A stretch of DNA of 64,000 bases from Beroe ovata (taxonomy: Eukaryota > Ctenophora > Nuda > Beroida > Beroidae). The position numbers and the translations under genes are program-made. Location: positions 189,059 through 253,058 of the forward strand of contig CAMPET010000089.1 in the NCBI GenBank assembly GCA_946803715.1, in the 5' to 3' direction. Of this stretch, positions 42,414-54,657 are shown piece by piece. Position 1 is the stretch's first letter. Each line of letters starts with the position of its first letter. Under the pieces are notes generated by a model, which was not told the DNA's origin, searched no databases, and saw only the letters and a list, made by a program, of their open reading frames with translations.

Positions 42414-43590
42414 ATGACCTTGACAAAGCTGTCAGACTACAGACCGGTAGCGTTTGCATACCCTGATCAACTCAACCTATTCACGGGTAGCCAGGACCTC
42501 AACTCCACTGTACGGAGTGATTACGGCAAACACAGCAAGGTCGGAGTCGAGAAAGCGTACCCCACGGATTGCATAACCTTCTCATCCGACAGGTATAGAG
42601 CGGATCTGTGATCATATAGGGGCCAGGGCGATGGTCTCTTCGGATTAACCAAGTTACAATGTTGAGCTATTCTTCTCTATCGCGATACATAACCCTCTTC
42701 TATTATACCTCAAGTATGGAGCGCTCGACCACTCTGAAAGACGCGTACAGACCGTACTCGGGTAAAAACTACGTCCCGACAGCCGCTGCCAGGGTCCCTA
42801 CAGCAAACGGGAAACTGAGCCCTGTCAAAACAACCAAAGCAATACACATCCCGGCAAGACCACGTACACAAATGGGACTGTCGTCTGATAAGATAGAGGT
42901 AGAATCTGATTACGATGGCGACCTATCGTTTTAAACCACGATTTCTGTCCCTTGTCAAATATCAAACCCCTCTCCCTCAGAACATGACAAGCTACTCGTA
43001 CCAATTCGCTGGCGAGAAGTCTGAGAGATGTGACCCGTATAGGCCCTCCTCCGAGATGGAAGGGCCCACAGGGGAGCAGAGCTTCCAGTCCACAAACCAG
43101 GACTACAAGAAGACGAACTACGGGCGACCTGTCATAAACAGAATACCCGACAGTGGTAAGATGATGATCAGGCGTCATCGTGATTTGAACTACTCTCCTA
43201 TGATTTGTGATTTGAATTTTGAACTACTCTCCTATGATTTGTGATTGGGGTGTGGCTCACAAATAATCAAACTGAACTACGATTTTCACCATTCTCCTAT
43301 GATTTGGCATGTTTCTCACGAGTGATTAGTTGTCATGAATCATTGAATCTCCAAATATGGTTATCGTGAGGGATGTATGGTTGTTCACTCCAACCTCATC
43401 CTCAGGCGTGTTTGCCAAGACGTCCCACATGGACGGAACAACGAACTCCAACACTTTCCAAGCTCCAAGTCCGACCAAGGGGCCTAACCTGAGGCCCAAG
43501 ACAAGTGTGCTCCTGGGAACCGAATCATTCATCCCAAGATCCTGCTACACTAAGTCCTTTAGTGGGATTGATAAGATCTACGCTAGTTGA
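42414..43590 (+). CDS. SAXO/microtubule-inner-protein-like protein A, 240 residues, 4 exons
   Basis: Exons 42414-42592, 42715-42898, 42981-43155, 43406-43590, all in phase. The product is basic, Tyr/Ser/Thr/Pro-rich, without a signal peptide, membrane helix or globular domain. It carries irregularly repeated Tyr-centred motifs: STVRSDYGKH, STTLKDAYRPY, STNQDYKKTNYGRP, and near the end GTTNSNTFQAP followed by RPKTSVLLG. Such short spaced motifs are typical of proteins that bind the inside or outside of ciliary doublet microtubules (SAXO and similar families). That role is an inference and the family is not firmly identified. A second gene of the same structure lies 2.4 kb downstream. Confidence 0.78.
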
Positions 43591-45988
43591 TAATCACGAT
43601 CACTATATCGCGAACACATCATGCTAGTGCGACTTGCTTCCTGCGATATGATAGATATTAGATATTGGATTTGCAGAACATTGGGTTATCATTTTTACAG
43701 AAAAACCTTAGATTTATTGAAAAAAAGATGCTTTTGGTGACTGTTATTACTAGCTCTGGAATTTCAAAATAAATTAAGAGCTGATATGGCATGTGGAAAG
43801 TCTTGTTGGAATTTGAGTTTGATCATCATTATTTGTCAATTTCATACATTCTGAAAATACTATACAATGTGAACGACGAGCTAAACTTTTATCACCGAGT
43901 CTGAACTACAAGATTGTTAGTTTCTGAATTTCAAGTCGAATTGTGATTGGAAGAATTTATACGCAAGGCACTGCATCCAAACGATGGCATCCAGACGATG
44001 GAAATACTGTTCGGACTCGGGTATGCGTTTCCCGGTCATTGTTATAACAACCACAATACCGATATCCATTATCCAATGATATGGCTTTATCTACCCTAGA
44101 TGGGAACTAGAGCAGAACTGTAGTAGAAGATATAATAAGCCAGGGTAGGAGCAATGAAGTCTGCGTTTACAGTTCATAGGTTTTGTAAGAGTTCAACCAA
44201 TACCATAAGGGGAGATACGAATGCTCATTATGTCGTTATCATATCCACGCGGTAATGTTTCGATTTGTTGCGACTCATATCACAGGCTACAGCTATTTAG
44301 ATAGTGTAGTCTAACAGATACCGATTATATGTCCACGTCATAATGCTACCCATCTTGATATGTATGCTACATGTCTCAGAAATAATTCCTTCCGTAGAGA
44401 AATCATGTCTATTTCCACTAAAAACAGGAAGTTGTAGCACTTTTCACCGAGCTTTTCTTGCAATTGCTGTTGTCGTTTTTCCCGAAAAACCTGGTTTCGA
44501 TCCGACTACTCCTAAAGTTGAGCAATGAGCAAGTGCACCGATTTTTGATCTGTTATTATATTCACAGATCCATCATATGTGATGCTTAGCAATGATTTCA
44601 TCACATATGTTCACACTGTTCCTAATGCGTGTGAAACTACGTTATCTGCATGATCACAATCATAAGAGCCTTCTGTTAGTAATCTATCGACTACCAATAC
44701 ACCTATGATGGTAGTTAACTGTTTTCTATGTTTCTTCACCAACGTTCTTGAAACCGAGTGTTCACTAAAATGCATCTGCCAGGTCACCAATTCTTGGGAA
44801 CCAGCGACCGAACTCTTGTTTATTTCACATGAATTTGTTATCATGGCTACGACGATTTGGGGCCTATATTGAACTCATAAATCAAGGCAAGTCAATCACA
44901 CGCACACGTCATTGAGCTATTACAGATTACTAAAAACCCTGTCACATTATCCATGCCACAATTTAAAATGTGCCATGTGGAAAACATACGGACCATGCCA
45001 AATTGGGAAATCCATTCTCACGTAGACTGAGAAGGGGGGATGCTGTGTTTGTGCACAATGACTAGTGGTTTACCATGGCGATTGCAACACGCGCCCCTGG
45101 TCAGGGTGGTAACCCAGCACCAGGGAACCAGGGTGGTACCACCCCTGAAAACACTTGTCTACATATTATTAGGAGGAGGGGGCGCTAATGGACGACAGCT
45201 GGTTTTATACGAGGCATTGTTTATAGATTGGTTTATTATGTTTAGTTGTCTGTCGTATAGTCATCGTACTTCTTGGAGTTGGAGCACCAATCAAATATTA
45301 TAGATGGTATTGACTGCTTGTGCATCTGGAATACGATGCCACTTCAAGTCCTGCTTCAAATACTAATGACCCGCAGATAATTGATTAAATTGATTGCTCG
45401 AAGCTGACGCCCGTCTAGCAAGCTCAGAAATTGCTGACCAACAAACTCCAGAGATCTCAATACATCAAAATCATAATTGTTGTATCTCCGAACATCCTAT
45501 CATCGTATCAGAATCTATCAGACTCCGTTCCTTACTTCTTACCCCAGTATATCGGACTCATCCTAATACTGATCTCTACTCCTTTTCTTATAGTTATATC
45601 ATGAGATAACATCTCAGTGAGCTTTATTCAACCCTGGAACAATTAGATCGTTGCTAAACAATAGTAAACAAACACATTATAATCTGTTGCTAGGGGGTAT
45701 AGAACAAAAACTACATGATGATGGTAAGTTTAGTAAATATATCCAAGAACGGTTTCACCGGTAACACGATAGCATGGAAGTATAGGTGGAAGCAACGAGT
45801 TGCTCTCATACTGGGAGCCACTTGCTAGCTTCACTCGAGCGGCTGTGAATTTGACTTTGGACCTTATCCCATGCCATCGCACTAGATATTTCATTTAGTT
45901 GTGTGGCTGACTAATCTAATTCTATACTTCATTAATTGACCTAATTAGTTGGGCGAGTCCCTATTAATTGTCCATCTCAAGTTACAGG
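43591..45988. other. Intergenic between the two SAXO-like genes
   Basis: 2.4 kb in which I find no convincing exon. It is AT-rich except for a GC-richer patch of GGTGGTA/CCAGGG motifs around 45085-45150. The open frames here lack conserved features. Confidence 0.55.
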
Positions 45989-47299
45989 ATGGTAGTTCGC
46001 AAGTTGTCCTATTACAGACCGCTAGCATTCACGTACCCGGATCAACTGAACCTGTTCCAAGGAAAGCGAGATCTCAGCTCAACTGTTAGGAGTGACTACG
46101 CTCACTATGGGACGTACCCGTTCACAAAATCAGCCTGCCCCAAGGATAGCATCAGCTTCTCTTCCGATAAGTCAGTGTTTTAGCGTTTTATGAAGTGTTG
46201 TGAGTTAGAGTGTTATGGAAAACTACACTTATCCTGCTTCGTATGATACTCTGAAAACCGGATAACCTTCATCAAAAATTTCCACAAGAAGTTTTGACCC
46301 ATGTGTCGTATCCATGATATATAATTAAAAAGAAATCCTAAACTTGCGTTTTCTGAACATATTCCAGCACTTAGAATTGACACATTTTATCAAATGCTGC
46401 CAGGTTGGAGAACTCTACGACTCTGAAGGACTCTTACGGTCCATACTCCTCGGACATCTACACTCAAGAGGTTAACGAGAACGCCAAGAGAATAGGGAAT
46501 AAGAGTCGGCGGAGTATTGTGTACAGCCACAACAACTACCAGCCTAAACAGCGCAAAGTGGAGGTTCCATAGACACATTGACACCACTACTCACTAGATC
46601 TCGTTGACACCACTAATCCTGACACCACTCACTATGATTCACTATTGGCACTTTCTGCTATAGTAATTCTATATCAACACCACTTTCGATCTATCACTCT
46701 AAGTTAACACCACTTTCCTCGACATAGAAAAGGACGAGTTACTCGTATCACTTCGCTGGGAAGAGCACAGAGAGGAGCAGTCCGTTCAGGCCCCAAACCG
46801 AGCAGGATGGGCCCTCTGGGGACAGGAGTTTCTCCAAGACTAATGATGACTATAAGAAAATGGTCTACGGGCGACCGGTCCTTAACAAGATGTATGATTG
46901 CGGTGAGTCACAAGATTCCACCAGCCAAGCATTGTGACTCTCTGACTACTCCCTAATAACTCATATCATTCACTATTATTCATTTCATTTCACGCAATTC
47001 ATTTTTCTGGGCTCTCACTGGGATCGGTTTCCCATGTAACAAACGATGCTCCACCTCCATGAGATTTCTACTAATATTCAATTCCAATTACCTATTGTTT
47101 ATCTCCATCAGGCGTGTTTGAGAGTAAGAAGTCCCATATATCAGGGACCACCAACCTGAACCATTTCACTGCTAAGGCCCCGACCAAGCGACCAGCCCTG
47201 AGACCCAAGACAACAGTAATTCTCGGAACAGAGCAGCCCAAACTCGAAACATCGTACCATAATCAGTTCAGTGGAATAGAAGAGGTGTATGCCGCGTGA
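45989..47299 (+). CDS. SAXO/microtubule-inner-protein-like protein B, 234 residues, 4 exons
   Basis: Paralogue of the gene at 42414 with the same intron positions and phases; exon 3 is 175 bases in both. Exons are 45989-46170, 46404-46563, 46728-46902 and 47112-47299. It retains STVRSDYAHYG, STTLKDSYGPY, SYSYHFAG, SKTNDDYKKMVYGRP and TTNLNHF...RPKTTVILGTE. The repeat motifs are best conserved and the linkers diverge, consistent with motif-based binding to a repetitive partner. Start ATG 45989 directly follows a possible splice acceptor (TTACAG), so a 5' non-coding exon may exist; gene A has the same feature (TATTCAG just before its ATG). Confidence 0.78.
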
Positions 47300-47617
47300 T
47301 TTGGTCAGGTGTTGCTATAGCAACCAACATGTTTACGTGTTGTCATAGCAACACACGTGTTAACCGTTACGGATATAGACGCCGAAATTGCGAGGAACTA
47401 ACGATGCGGTGACGTTTCCATGAAGTGATGTGACTGATATAGTTCGGAGCTATCACCGTACCGAATTTCCGACTTGACACCTATTTATCTTTGAGAGAAT
47501 TGTAAAAATTGTTTAGAATACCGTTCAATATAAGCGTTCCTTAATTGTCCTGACACGCCTCCTTGAATGTACAAATATTATCTACAAAGTACAAATAAAC
47601 CGAGGAGAACCCACCTA

Positions 47618-49222
47618 TTATACAGTCTCGAGAAAAACTTGGCAATCTCCCAGGATATTAAAATAGCTCAGCTCCCTCGTTGGATCGTCCAGGTAGATTT
47701 TCTGACCATCTGGATCCACCCAGTACAACTTCTGCTTCTTTGGCAGGACCTTAAACTGCCGCTGCACGATTAACTGTACATTTTTCACGGGCGTGTTTTT
47801 CAATATTTTCTTCTCGAACTCCTTACCTTGTCCATTAGAAAACCTCACAATCACACTCTGATCCTTAATACACGCTATCTTGGGTCCTTCACTCATAGGG
47901 GGGCCATACTCGTCAACCAGACCCTGGAATCGGGGATGGAGGGCGTGAAACTCGGCTCCCGACTTGTGATACTCAGCTCCAAAGTGCTTCAAATAGAAAA
48001 TGTCCGCCTGCAATCGCTCACTGTCCGAGATGGAAGTCCCGTTCAGTTTCTTCACTTCCGGTAACATTGCAATGACGAGTAACCGCATGTCGAGCGCAGG
48101 ACCCGCGATCAGCGGGTTATGCCGGATTCTCAGGGTGGAAAGAGCGGGCAATTTGCGGAGTTGTGCAACGCTCGTCCACCCCGATATCTTGTTGTGGTCG
48201 AGAGAGAGGGAGTGGAGGAGGGAGAGGTGACCGGGGGAGATCTCGATACTCGATATCGAGTTGTTGGAGAGAATCAGAGTCTCGAGGGAGGGGAGAAGTG
48301 AGATTTGCGAGAGTACTGACCAGTCGGTGATGTTAGAGTTCTGGATGTCTAGAATCTTGAGGTGAGTGAGGATTGAGGTTGGCGTGTGTGTTATCTGGAG
48401 ATCTGATCCTGATATGTAGACTTCTTTGATTTTGGGGAAATGAGCCATGAGGTCACATAGCTGCTTCCACGATAAACCTGAAATAGAGCGTATATATCAA
48501 TTCGATTTTCAGTTAATGGGAAAAACAACAGCACCAGCTCCAACCATGAGAAACAATAATCGGAAAAACAATAGTTAAGTACCCAGCTCTAACCATGACT
48601 TACCCGAGGAAGCGAGGTAAATCCTCTCCAGGGCACCATGTGGTTCCTCCCTGACTCCAGGCACACCTCGCTCCGTGAGGACATTCCCCTTGAACTGGAC
48701 ACTCCTCAAGCTCGGCATGAGGTACACCAACTTCACCACTTCTTCCACATTATGGACAAGATTCAGGGACATGTCCAGGTTCTCTGTGTTCGCACAGTGT
48801 TCACCGACAAACCCCTCATCCCCCACCCCCACTATCCCCTCTTCTCTCATCACGAGGTTAGTAAGCATCGCTGCTCGTCGCTGGTCAGTCTCGGATAAAC
48901 CTACCAGCTCCACACTTGTGCTGGTGTTATCTCGGTTGTATATCGACATCTCATCTCCCACGCCTGACACGTTGTCGTATCGGAGTTTCAACACGTCACT
49001 GAACGTGTGGCCGGCCGAGAGTTTCTGTTCCCGAACGAAACTCCCGTGACCCGGTTTAGCGGTGAAATACCGAATATTCTTGTGGGAACCGTCGTGTTTT
49101 CCCCTTCCTTCATCCTCCCACTCAACGCCAATCCATGATCCGTCAGTGCCATCTACGGGACCGATGTATTTCACGATAGCACAGTAGTCACCAACTTGAA
49201 CACGCTGCCCTAACACAACCAT
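47618..49222 (-). CDS. TBCE: Tubulin-folding cofactor E, 492 residues, 2 exons
   Basis: TBCE binds alpha-tubulin and, with cofactors C and D, completes alpha/beta heterodimer assembly in the cytosol. Exon 1 is 49222-48604 and exon 2 is 48477-47618, joined in phase 1 across SSGLSWKQL. The N-terminal CAP-Gly domain (about residues 10-75) shows SWIGVEWEDEGRGKHDGSH, the usual GKxDG ligand motif for the tubulin C-terminal tail. Residues about 125-350 are leucine-rich repeats (LETLILSNNSISSIEI, LRIRHNPLIAG). The C-terminal 85 residues form a ubiquitin-like domain (VQLIVQRQFKVLPKKQKLYWV). The length is close to the vertebrate protein. Only one intron is present, unlike the many of vertebrate genes. 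Confidence 0.96.
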
Positions 49223-49585
49223 GACCTAGACAAAGGGAAGTGTGGTCAAATACCGAGAATTGTTGATACAAAGAAAGTTGGATACAGAGAAAGTGAACAA
49301 GTGACAGTTATGTCAAACAATGCAGTCATTGAAACGTTTTCAATTTCTATACAAAACTTAGCATAAACAAGACCCATAACATAACTTATCAAACTTACGT
49401 AATCAGAAATAAGCAATTAGCGGAAAGTGAATTTCTAGTTAAGTCAAAATCAAATATCAATAGAAAAGACTAAATCGTATTTGTCCTGAATACTGATGCC
49501 ATTTTTTATATTCAGGAGGAATGATATTCAGGAGGAAATCACAAGATAAAAGCAGAAGTATGAAAAAGCAATTATGTAGATTCGT

Positions 49586-50990
49586 TTACTGGTTCCTCTC
49601 TGATTTCTTATCGTACGATACCACTTGGAATAGAATCAGGATATCCACCGTAGTTTGAATTGCACCACACATCAAGAATTGCATCGGTGAGTCTCGGAGC
49701 ACAAAATAGAGTGTTTTGAAGGAATCTCCAATGAACCACATCAACACCATCTGAACACTGAGGTGGGGATTCATGGTTTAGCAACTCCTGCATCAATGTC
49801 AATGTTCATTGCTATGCACTGCGCGACTGCTGCAAGCCTAAACACTCAAGGTCGTCCTAAATTCTATAAACAGTGCATAAGAACGCGCGTTCCGCGCGAT
49901 GAACGTATGGGATGAATTCAATAAACTAGCGATAGCTCGTTCCCCAATAACAGTTACTATCTCTTTGTCCTAAGTTCGCTTCTGTGTAAGAAGAGAATCA
50001 CTCTTGTAGGTTAAAAGCTATGCTACGTAACTAGGTTAGAAAAACCGGGCTTACCAACCTCATTCCTTGGGTCGATCCAGAACGGAAATTTTTAACAAGT
50101 TGCGGCAGAGCTAGCGTGGCTTCAGTGCACAGAGATAGCGTACCGACCGTTTCTACAAACACGCTATTCTCAACGAAACAGTAAGTCAATAGTGTGATAA
50201 GTCCTGTTATCACACCAATACATTGTATGTAGTCGTGGTATGTGCTCCAATTCCAGAAATATGCAGGATCAAAATCTGTAAGTTTGTTACATCTGTAAGT
50301 TTGTTACATCAAGCTATCAAGGTAAATATATAAATTTTGAAAGTGAATACCTAATTTCCTTCTTATTCCATACCAGTGAAATGGCGTTGTTTATCCAAGA
50401 AATCATCCTTATTACACCTCACACAAATCTCCAACATGAGCAGCATGGTCAGGATGATCAGTATGCTCTGTATTAGTAGTGGTGTCTCGTAAAATTTACC
50501 AAACCTGCGGACAGTTGCTACCTATGTTTTAATAGTGTCGAAATCTTAAATCTTTGTCTTAAATAAAGTAATTAATAGTACACGTAATTATGTAATTATC
50601 GGAATGGCATGTACTAAATAGCTGTTGATTTGTCCAGTATCCAGTGTTTTCGTACGTATTATTATTTATTATCGAATACCATAAATTATCTAAACCAGAG
50701 TGATCAACTTACCAAAATGCTATTCTCAATATGTTAGCTGTTAGCAACACGAAGCACACTTTGGTGCTGAACCCCTCTGACGAACTGCTCCTTCTGAAAA
50801 AACACACATTGGAATCATCATTATTGCGACGTCCCTGGTTGTATTGTTCGAAACGGCGATCACGTGAAGATTTTACCAACCGTATTTGCAAATACTGCGG
50901 CACATATGGTAGTGAACCACCAAACATGATGAACAGTGAGGAGATGGTTGTAAAGAGGAATAGGAAAGCCTCTTCCATTGACGATGCCAT
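49586..50990 (-). CDS. SLC66A2: PQ-loop transporter SLC66A2 (PQLC1), 265 residues, 4 exons
   Basis: Seven-helix PQ-loop membrane protein of endomembranes; in vertebrates linked to endosome-to-Golgi lipid-flippase control, with no settled substrate. Exons on the minus strand: 50990-50713, 50504-50374, 50275-50059, 49757-49586 (798 bases, phases agree). The first PQ motif is in SLPYVPQYLQIR (about residue 30), the second in TLALPQLVKNFRSGSTQGM. The block MSVQMVLMWFIGDSFKT is diagnostic of this subfamily, as are FYETPLLIQSILIILTMLLM and FDPAYFWNWSTYHDYIQC. It lies between TBCE and CSKMT on the same strand with short spacers; no functional link is implied. Confidence 0.94.
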
Positions 50991-51194
50991 ATCTGCAATG
51001 TGTTTGTGGTGGTCAAGTTCTTGTGGTAGTCAGGTACTTGAACCAATCACCTCATTGAAGAAAAACGAATGTGATTTTGACATGCGAAGCAGGTAAACAT
51101 AAAGTAAGAAGTTATGTCAAGGATTTGTTTTTTGAAGAATAATTATCAAAATATCAAGCGAAACATATCTTATCATTTATCACAATAACAATCA

Positions 51195-52022
51195 TCATTT
51201 GCTATAGCTATATGCAAATATCTCAGTGTCATCGATAAAATGAACTGAAAACAACTTCCCAAAGTTTTGCTGAAAATAATCGACTCTAATCTCAGGATCT
51301 TCGCCTGATATAGAAACAATAGAGTTACAATTCTCCAACACTTTCCCAACATCAGCATCTTTTCCATCCCAAATAAGCGCATCTAAACATCCCTTCTCCA
51401 CAATTATAATATTTGTTTCAGCTAGAGCTCCCCTCCCCGCTACACGTTCATAGAACTCGGGGTCTGTAATAGGGAAGTATTGGAGTTTTGAGTGAAGTTT
51501 CCCAATGTCCTTCACGTCCAGCACTTGGCACATTATCCCATGAATAAGAGGTGATAAGGATGTGATAGCTGAATTGTCATCGACTCTGCAGTCTCTGAAA
51601 ACTGGTTCCATTTTAACAAATGAATATTTGTCCCAAAGAGCATGCATGCAAGGAAACGAGCAATCTGTGACCAAGCCCATAAAAAGATGTTCAATCCTCG
51701 ACGATCTCAATTCTTTGATCAGAGGAATGATGACTGGTGAAATGCCACATCCGATTTCGAGAAAAATGTTCAATTTATATGGGTTTAGTATGTTTTTGTC
51801 CGACAAAATCTTTTTTACAACATTGGCACTTGACTTTGAATCAAGATACCACTCAACTGGCTGCTTTTTACTCCGATAAACCTTATCCCAAAACTTTGAT
51901 TGTGATAACTGAGTTTTGTTCAGTAGTCCTTTTGATTTGACCACGTTATCAAATGAAGAGAGTTGGCGAAGATTGTGAAATAAGTATAAATGAACTGAAT
52001 GTTTCTTGATCAGAAATGACAT
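51195..52022 (-). CDS. CSKMT: Class I methyltransferase, citrate synthase lysine methyltransferase-like (METTL12), 275 residues, single exon
   Basis: CSKMT trimethylates a lysine of mitochondrial citrate synthase. ATG 52022 gives an N terminus (MSFLIKKHSVHLYLFHNLR) that is basic and free of acidic residues, as expected for a mitochondrial presequence. SAM-binding motif I is FLEIGCGISPVI (about residue 90). The post-motif DCRVDD, the active-site region IIVEKGCLDALIW and the late SGEDPEIRVDYFQQ match the METTL12 pattern. The substrate is an inference from the family; a close relative such as METTL13-type or another EEF1A methyltransferase is less likely. It is 200 bases from the SLC66A2 start, same strand, intronless. 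Confidence 0.85.
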   Translation of the reverse strand: MSFLIKKHSVHLYLFHNLRQLSSFDNVVKSKGLLNKTQLSQSKFWDKVYRSKKQPVEWYLDSKSSANVVKKILSDKNILNPYKLNIFLEIGCGISPVIIPLIKELRSSRIEHLFMGLVTDCSFPCMHALWDKYSFVKMEPVFRDCRVDDNSAITSLSPLIHGIMCQVLDVKDIGKLHSKLQYFPITDPEFYERVAGRGALAETNIIIVEKGCLDALIWDGKDADVGKVLENCNSIVSISGEDPEIRVDYFQQNFGKLFSVHFIDDTEIFAYSYSK

Positions 52023-52265
52023 AACACACACCCTAATTTTTCCATGATGGAATTAACGTTAATCAGGTATCATACTTATACAATTCAAACTTAATAGGCT
52101 CAAATGACGGAAAGTCTAAACCATGATTAATTGTATGGAACAGAACCATATATGATGAATTGGTCAAACATCGTGTAAGTGTAAATAAATTCTATCAACT
52201 TAAATAAATTATCTCATATAAAAGCGTAAATTATGAATTTCGCCACGTAAGTTCCATCAAACATA

Positions 52266-53525
52266 TCAAGTAGCTAAAGAAATGTAACCAGCAGATCTCA
52301 AGTATTCAGTGATGCGTGAGCGTTCAATTGATGTTAGTTCACAAGCTCCCTCATTCATCCTTTGAAATCGATAAGGCATGCCAAGATCTTGTTGCAACTT
52401 TTCCCTTATGATGCACAACTTTGCAGTTACATATTTCTGAGGAGTGAGTTGAAGAGAAGAGCACAGTTCTTTCTCTAATTTCGTCAAGTTTTTGCATTCC
52501 GAAAGATCATAGAGGTCTTTTTCTTGTTTTGTGGATGCATCTATTGTTTTCATAGAATTGAATGATAATCGTTTTGGTGGAGTATTTCCAATCTTTTCTT
52601 CCCTCCTTCTTTTTTCTCGCTGCAACTTCCTGACTTCATATTCTCTGCTATCATTCATTTTTGTTACACCCTGTGCTCGGAAAGCCAACAACTCTGAGAT
52701 CTTTGCTTTAAGTTTCTCTGATTTAGCTATACCACATGCTAACTTTTCAAACTGAGTATATGTTATGAATCTTCCAAATGGCACCAAATTTGCTCTCAAA
52801 TCTTTCTGATCCATCTTTTTGCCTTTCAATACTGTAAGTCTTTGCTTTTCACAGACCAATCCATATTCTCGGGCAATCTTCTTCCTTATGGCTCTGTCTT
52901 TCAGTCTTTTATTGTATATCTGTACTTGAGTGAACTTCAATTTTGCTTCTATGGGTTCATCATTATGAGTTGCAACTAGTTTACTAATCAACTCCTCTGC
53001 TGAGTTATCATATTCTCTCTCAAAGTCATCTCGTTTAGGCAAGTACCCTAACTCCAGGCAATCTGTTTTCGAAAGATCTACCCTCATTGGTGCAACAACC
53101 AAACTAGGAGAAAGACTACACAGCTTAGCAGATGGGTCCCTTAGAATATCCTGCATTGAGTTTGCAATGACTCCACCCAGATAAAACTCTTCAAAGTGAC
53201 TATGAATCTCTGAGGGAGACTTGTCACTGAGGTAGCGTGTACATTGCACCCAATCTCCATATCCAAACTCTTCTAAAGCATCAAGAAGCTGTAACTCATC
53301 AGCAGCACACCAATCAGTTGAAAACAAATGAAAACTTCCAGGATCATGGAAGCTATAACTATGGCCTCTCTTATGTTGACCTAATTCTACACCACAGCTG
53401 AAGCACTCCAGACAAAGAAGTAAATCAGGAGGGCATTCTTCACATTTCACTTTCACTTCTCTTGGGTTTATTTCTAAGCAATTTACACATTTGTCATCTC
53501 GCTCTTCAAATTCATTTATTGACAT
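52266..53525 (-). CDS. TADA2A: Transcriptional adaptor ADA2A, 419 residues, single exon
   Basis: Subunit of the ATAC (and ADA/SAGA-type) histone acetyltransferase module, partner of GCN5/PCAF and ADA3 in the nucleus. The ATG at 53525 (MSINEFEERDDKC) is chosen because the codon two positions upstream is TTG. The ZZ zinc finger spans about residues 12-60 (CVNC, CEEC, CLEC, H-H pair). A SANT domain lies at about 65-115 (DWCAADELQLLDALEEFGYGDW). A basic helical middle (REYEVRKLQREKRRREEK) follows. The SWIRM domain is at the C terminus (about 335-419, TPQKYVTAKLCIIREKL and SIERSRITEYLRSAGYI). The length matches the family. There is no intron, unlike most animal orthologues. Confidence 0.96.
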   Translation of the reverse strand: MSINEFEERDDKCVNCLEINPREVKVKCEECPPDLLLCLECFSCGVELGQHKRGHSYSFHDPGSFHLFSTDWCAADELQLLDALEEFGYGDWVQCTRYLSDKSPSEIHSHFEEFYLGGVIANSMQDILRDPSAKLCSLSPSLVVAPMRVDLSKTDCLELGYLPKRDDFEREYDNSAEELISKLVATHNDEPIEAKLKFTQVQIYNKRLKDRAIRKKIAREYGLVCEKQRLTVLKGKKMDQKDLRANLVPFGRFITYTQFEKLACGIAKSEKLKAKISELLAFRAQGVTKMNDSREYEVRKLQREKRRREEKIGNTPPKRLSFNSMKTIDASTKQEKDLYDLSECKNLTKLEKELCSSLQLTPQKYVTAKLCIIREKLQQDLGMPYRFQRMNEGACELTSIERSRITEYLRSAGYISLAT

Positions 53526-54356
53526 CTTCAAATTAAGACCATCCTGAATGAAACAGTATTAGGTTATTGTTTGAGTAGAAAGATCTTTGATCCCATCCCT
53601 AGTAAAGTAACCAGAATCATACTGATTAAAAACAGTTAACAGGCAATACAAGTATACAATAAAGCCCTAGAAATGTATCAAAACTATAAATAATGTCTCT
53701 GGAAGCTAACTATGTTTATTAAGAATGGGTTCCTCACGAAAATGAAAATTTATTTCTAATTAAAGGGTTATCCAGTGGAATGGATAGTTATTAGAATGTT
53801 CCCACATTGTCTGACCTAATCTTGTGCTCACCTCTCAGTTTATACAATAGAATTGGGATGCACAACGTGATTGTCCATCAATGAGAGACCCTGTCGAGAA
53901 TTTTGTTTGTACATGCAGCACAAGCTTATTAACAGCTTGTATCAGTGAACAAGCAATGCCAGACAAAAGGTGTGTACAGGGTAGCACATGGATAAAAATG
54001 GATCAAATTTAAAATGATAAACTGCATATAATTGATGTTCTTAGTTGAGTATTTGTTTTTGTGGCACAGCTGTGCATTCATATGAGTTGATGTGCTACTA
54101 TAATCTATGTGCTATAGAACAATAATGACGAGAACTACTTTTCCAACTTGTGGTTGCCACTATAATCTAAAAGTTTTACTTTCTGGTTCTACTCATCGTG
54201 ATCAATGAGGTATGAAGGGCAGGTCTTGCCTATCAAACATGGTTAAGAAAAAAAACCAGGTACAGGAATTGGAAAAAGAAGTGCACTTTGCAGTTTTGAG
54301 CATGCAGCAACTGTAAGCATATTTCACTGCCAGTGTCACATTGTCGATCGATGAGA
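53526..54356. other. TADA2A upstream region with repeat remnants
   Basis: The first few hundred bases are the TADA2A promoter side. A degraded copy of MITE family B lies at about 53870-53965. No exon is seen, and an open frame at 54202-54597 is largely repeat-derived. Confidence 0.6.
53870..53965. mobile_element. Degraded copy of MITE family B
   Basis: ATTGTCCATCAATGAGAGACCC then TGTCGAGAATTTTG, later CAAGCTTATTAACAGCTTGTATCAG, follows the order of the element at 54357 but with its CG dinucleotides decayed to TG/CA. This is what an older copy exposed to CpG methylation and deamination looks like. Confidence 0.65.
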
Positions 54357-54516
54357 CCCTGTCTCGAGAATTTCGTTTCGCGCGCGCGCGGCGCAAACTT
54401 ATTCTCAGACAGAATATTCTTGCTGACGCAAGCCGCTTCGCGGCTTGCATCAGCGGTCTGGCATCGCCCGACAAAGAATAATTTGCTGCGCGCGCGTAAT
54501 GAAATTCTCGACAGGG
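54357..54516. mobile_element. MITE family B, most complete copy (160 bp)
   Basis: The terminal inverted repeats of about 45 bases begin CCCTGTCTCGAGAATTTC on the left and end GAAATTCTCGACAGGG on the right. They continue through GCGCGCGCG and a TTATTCTC-type inner part. An internal hairpin CGCAAGCCGC-TTC-GCGGCTTGC sits near the middle. I find no coding capacity and no clear target duplication, so exact ends may lie slightly outside. Confidence 0.8.
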
Positions 54517-54657
54517 CCAGGGTGAGGGGCTATCAATAATGAATAAGTATAAACAGCTAGGTAGAGGAACAATGAACATTGCCGCAGATTTTATCACTTC
54601 AAATTCAATACTTCATAATCATCGAGACAAGTGATTCAGACATTAACAAGAGATTTA

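Noticed and set aside
44460-44510. GGTTTCGATCC resembling a tRNA T-loop
   Set aside because: No matching stem on either side and no A box or acceptor stem.
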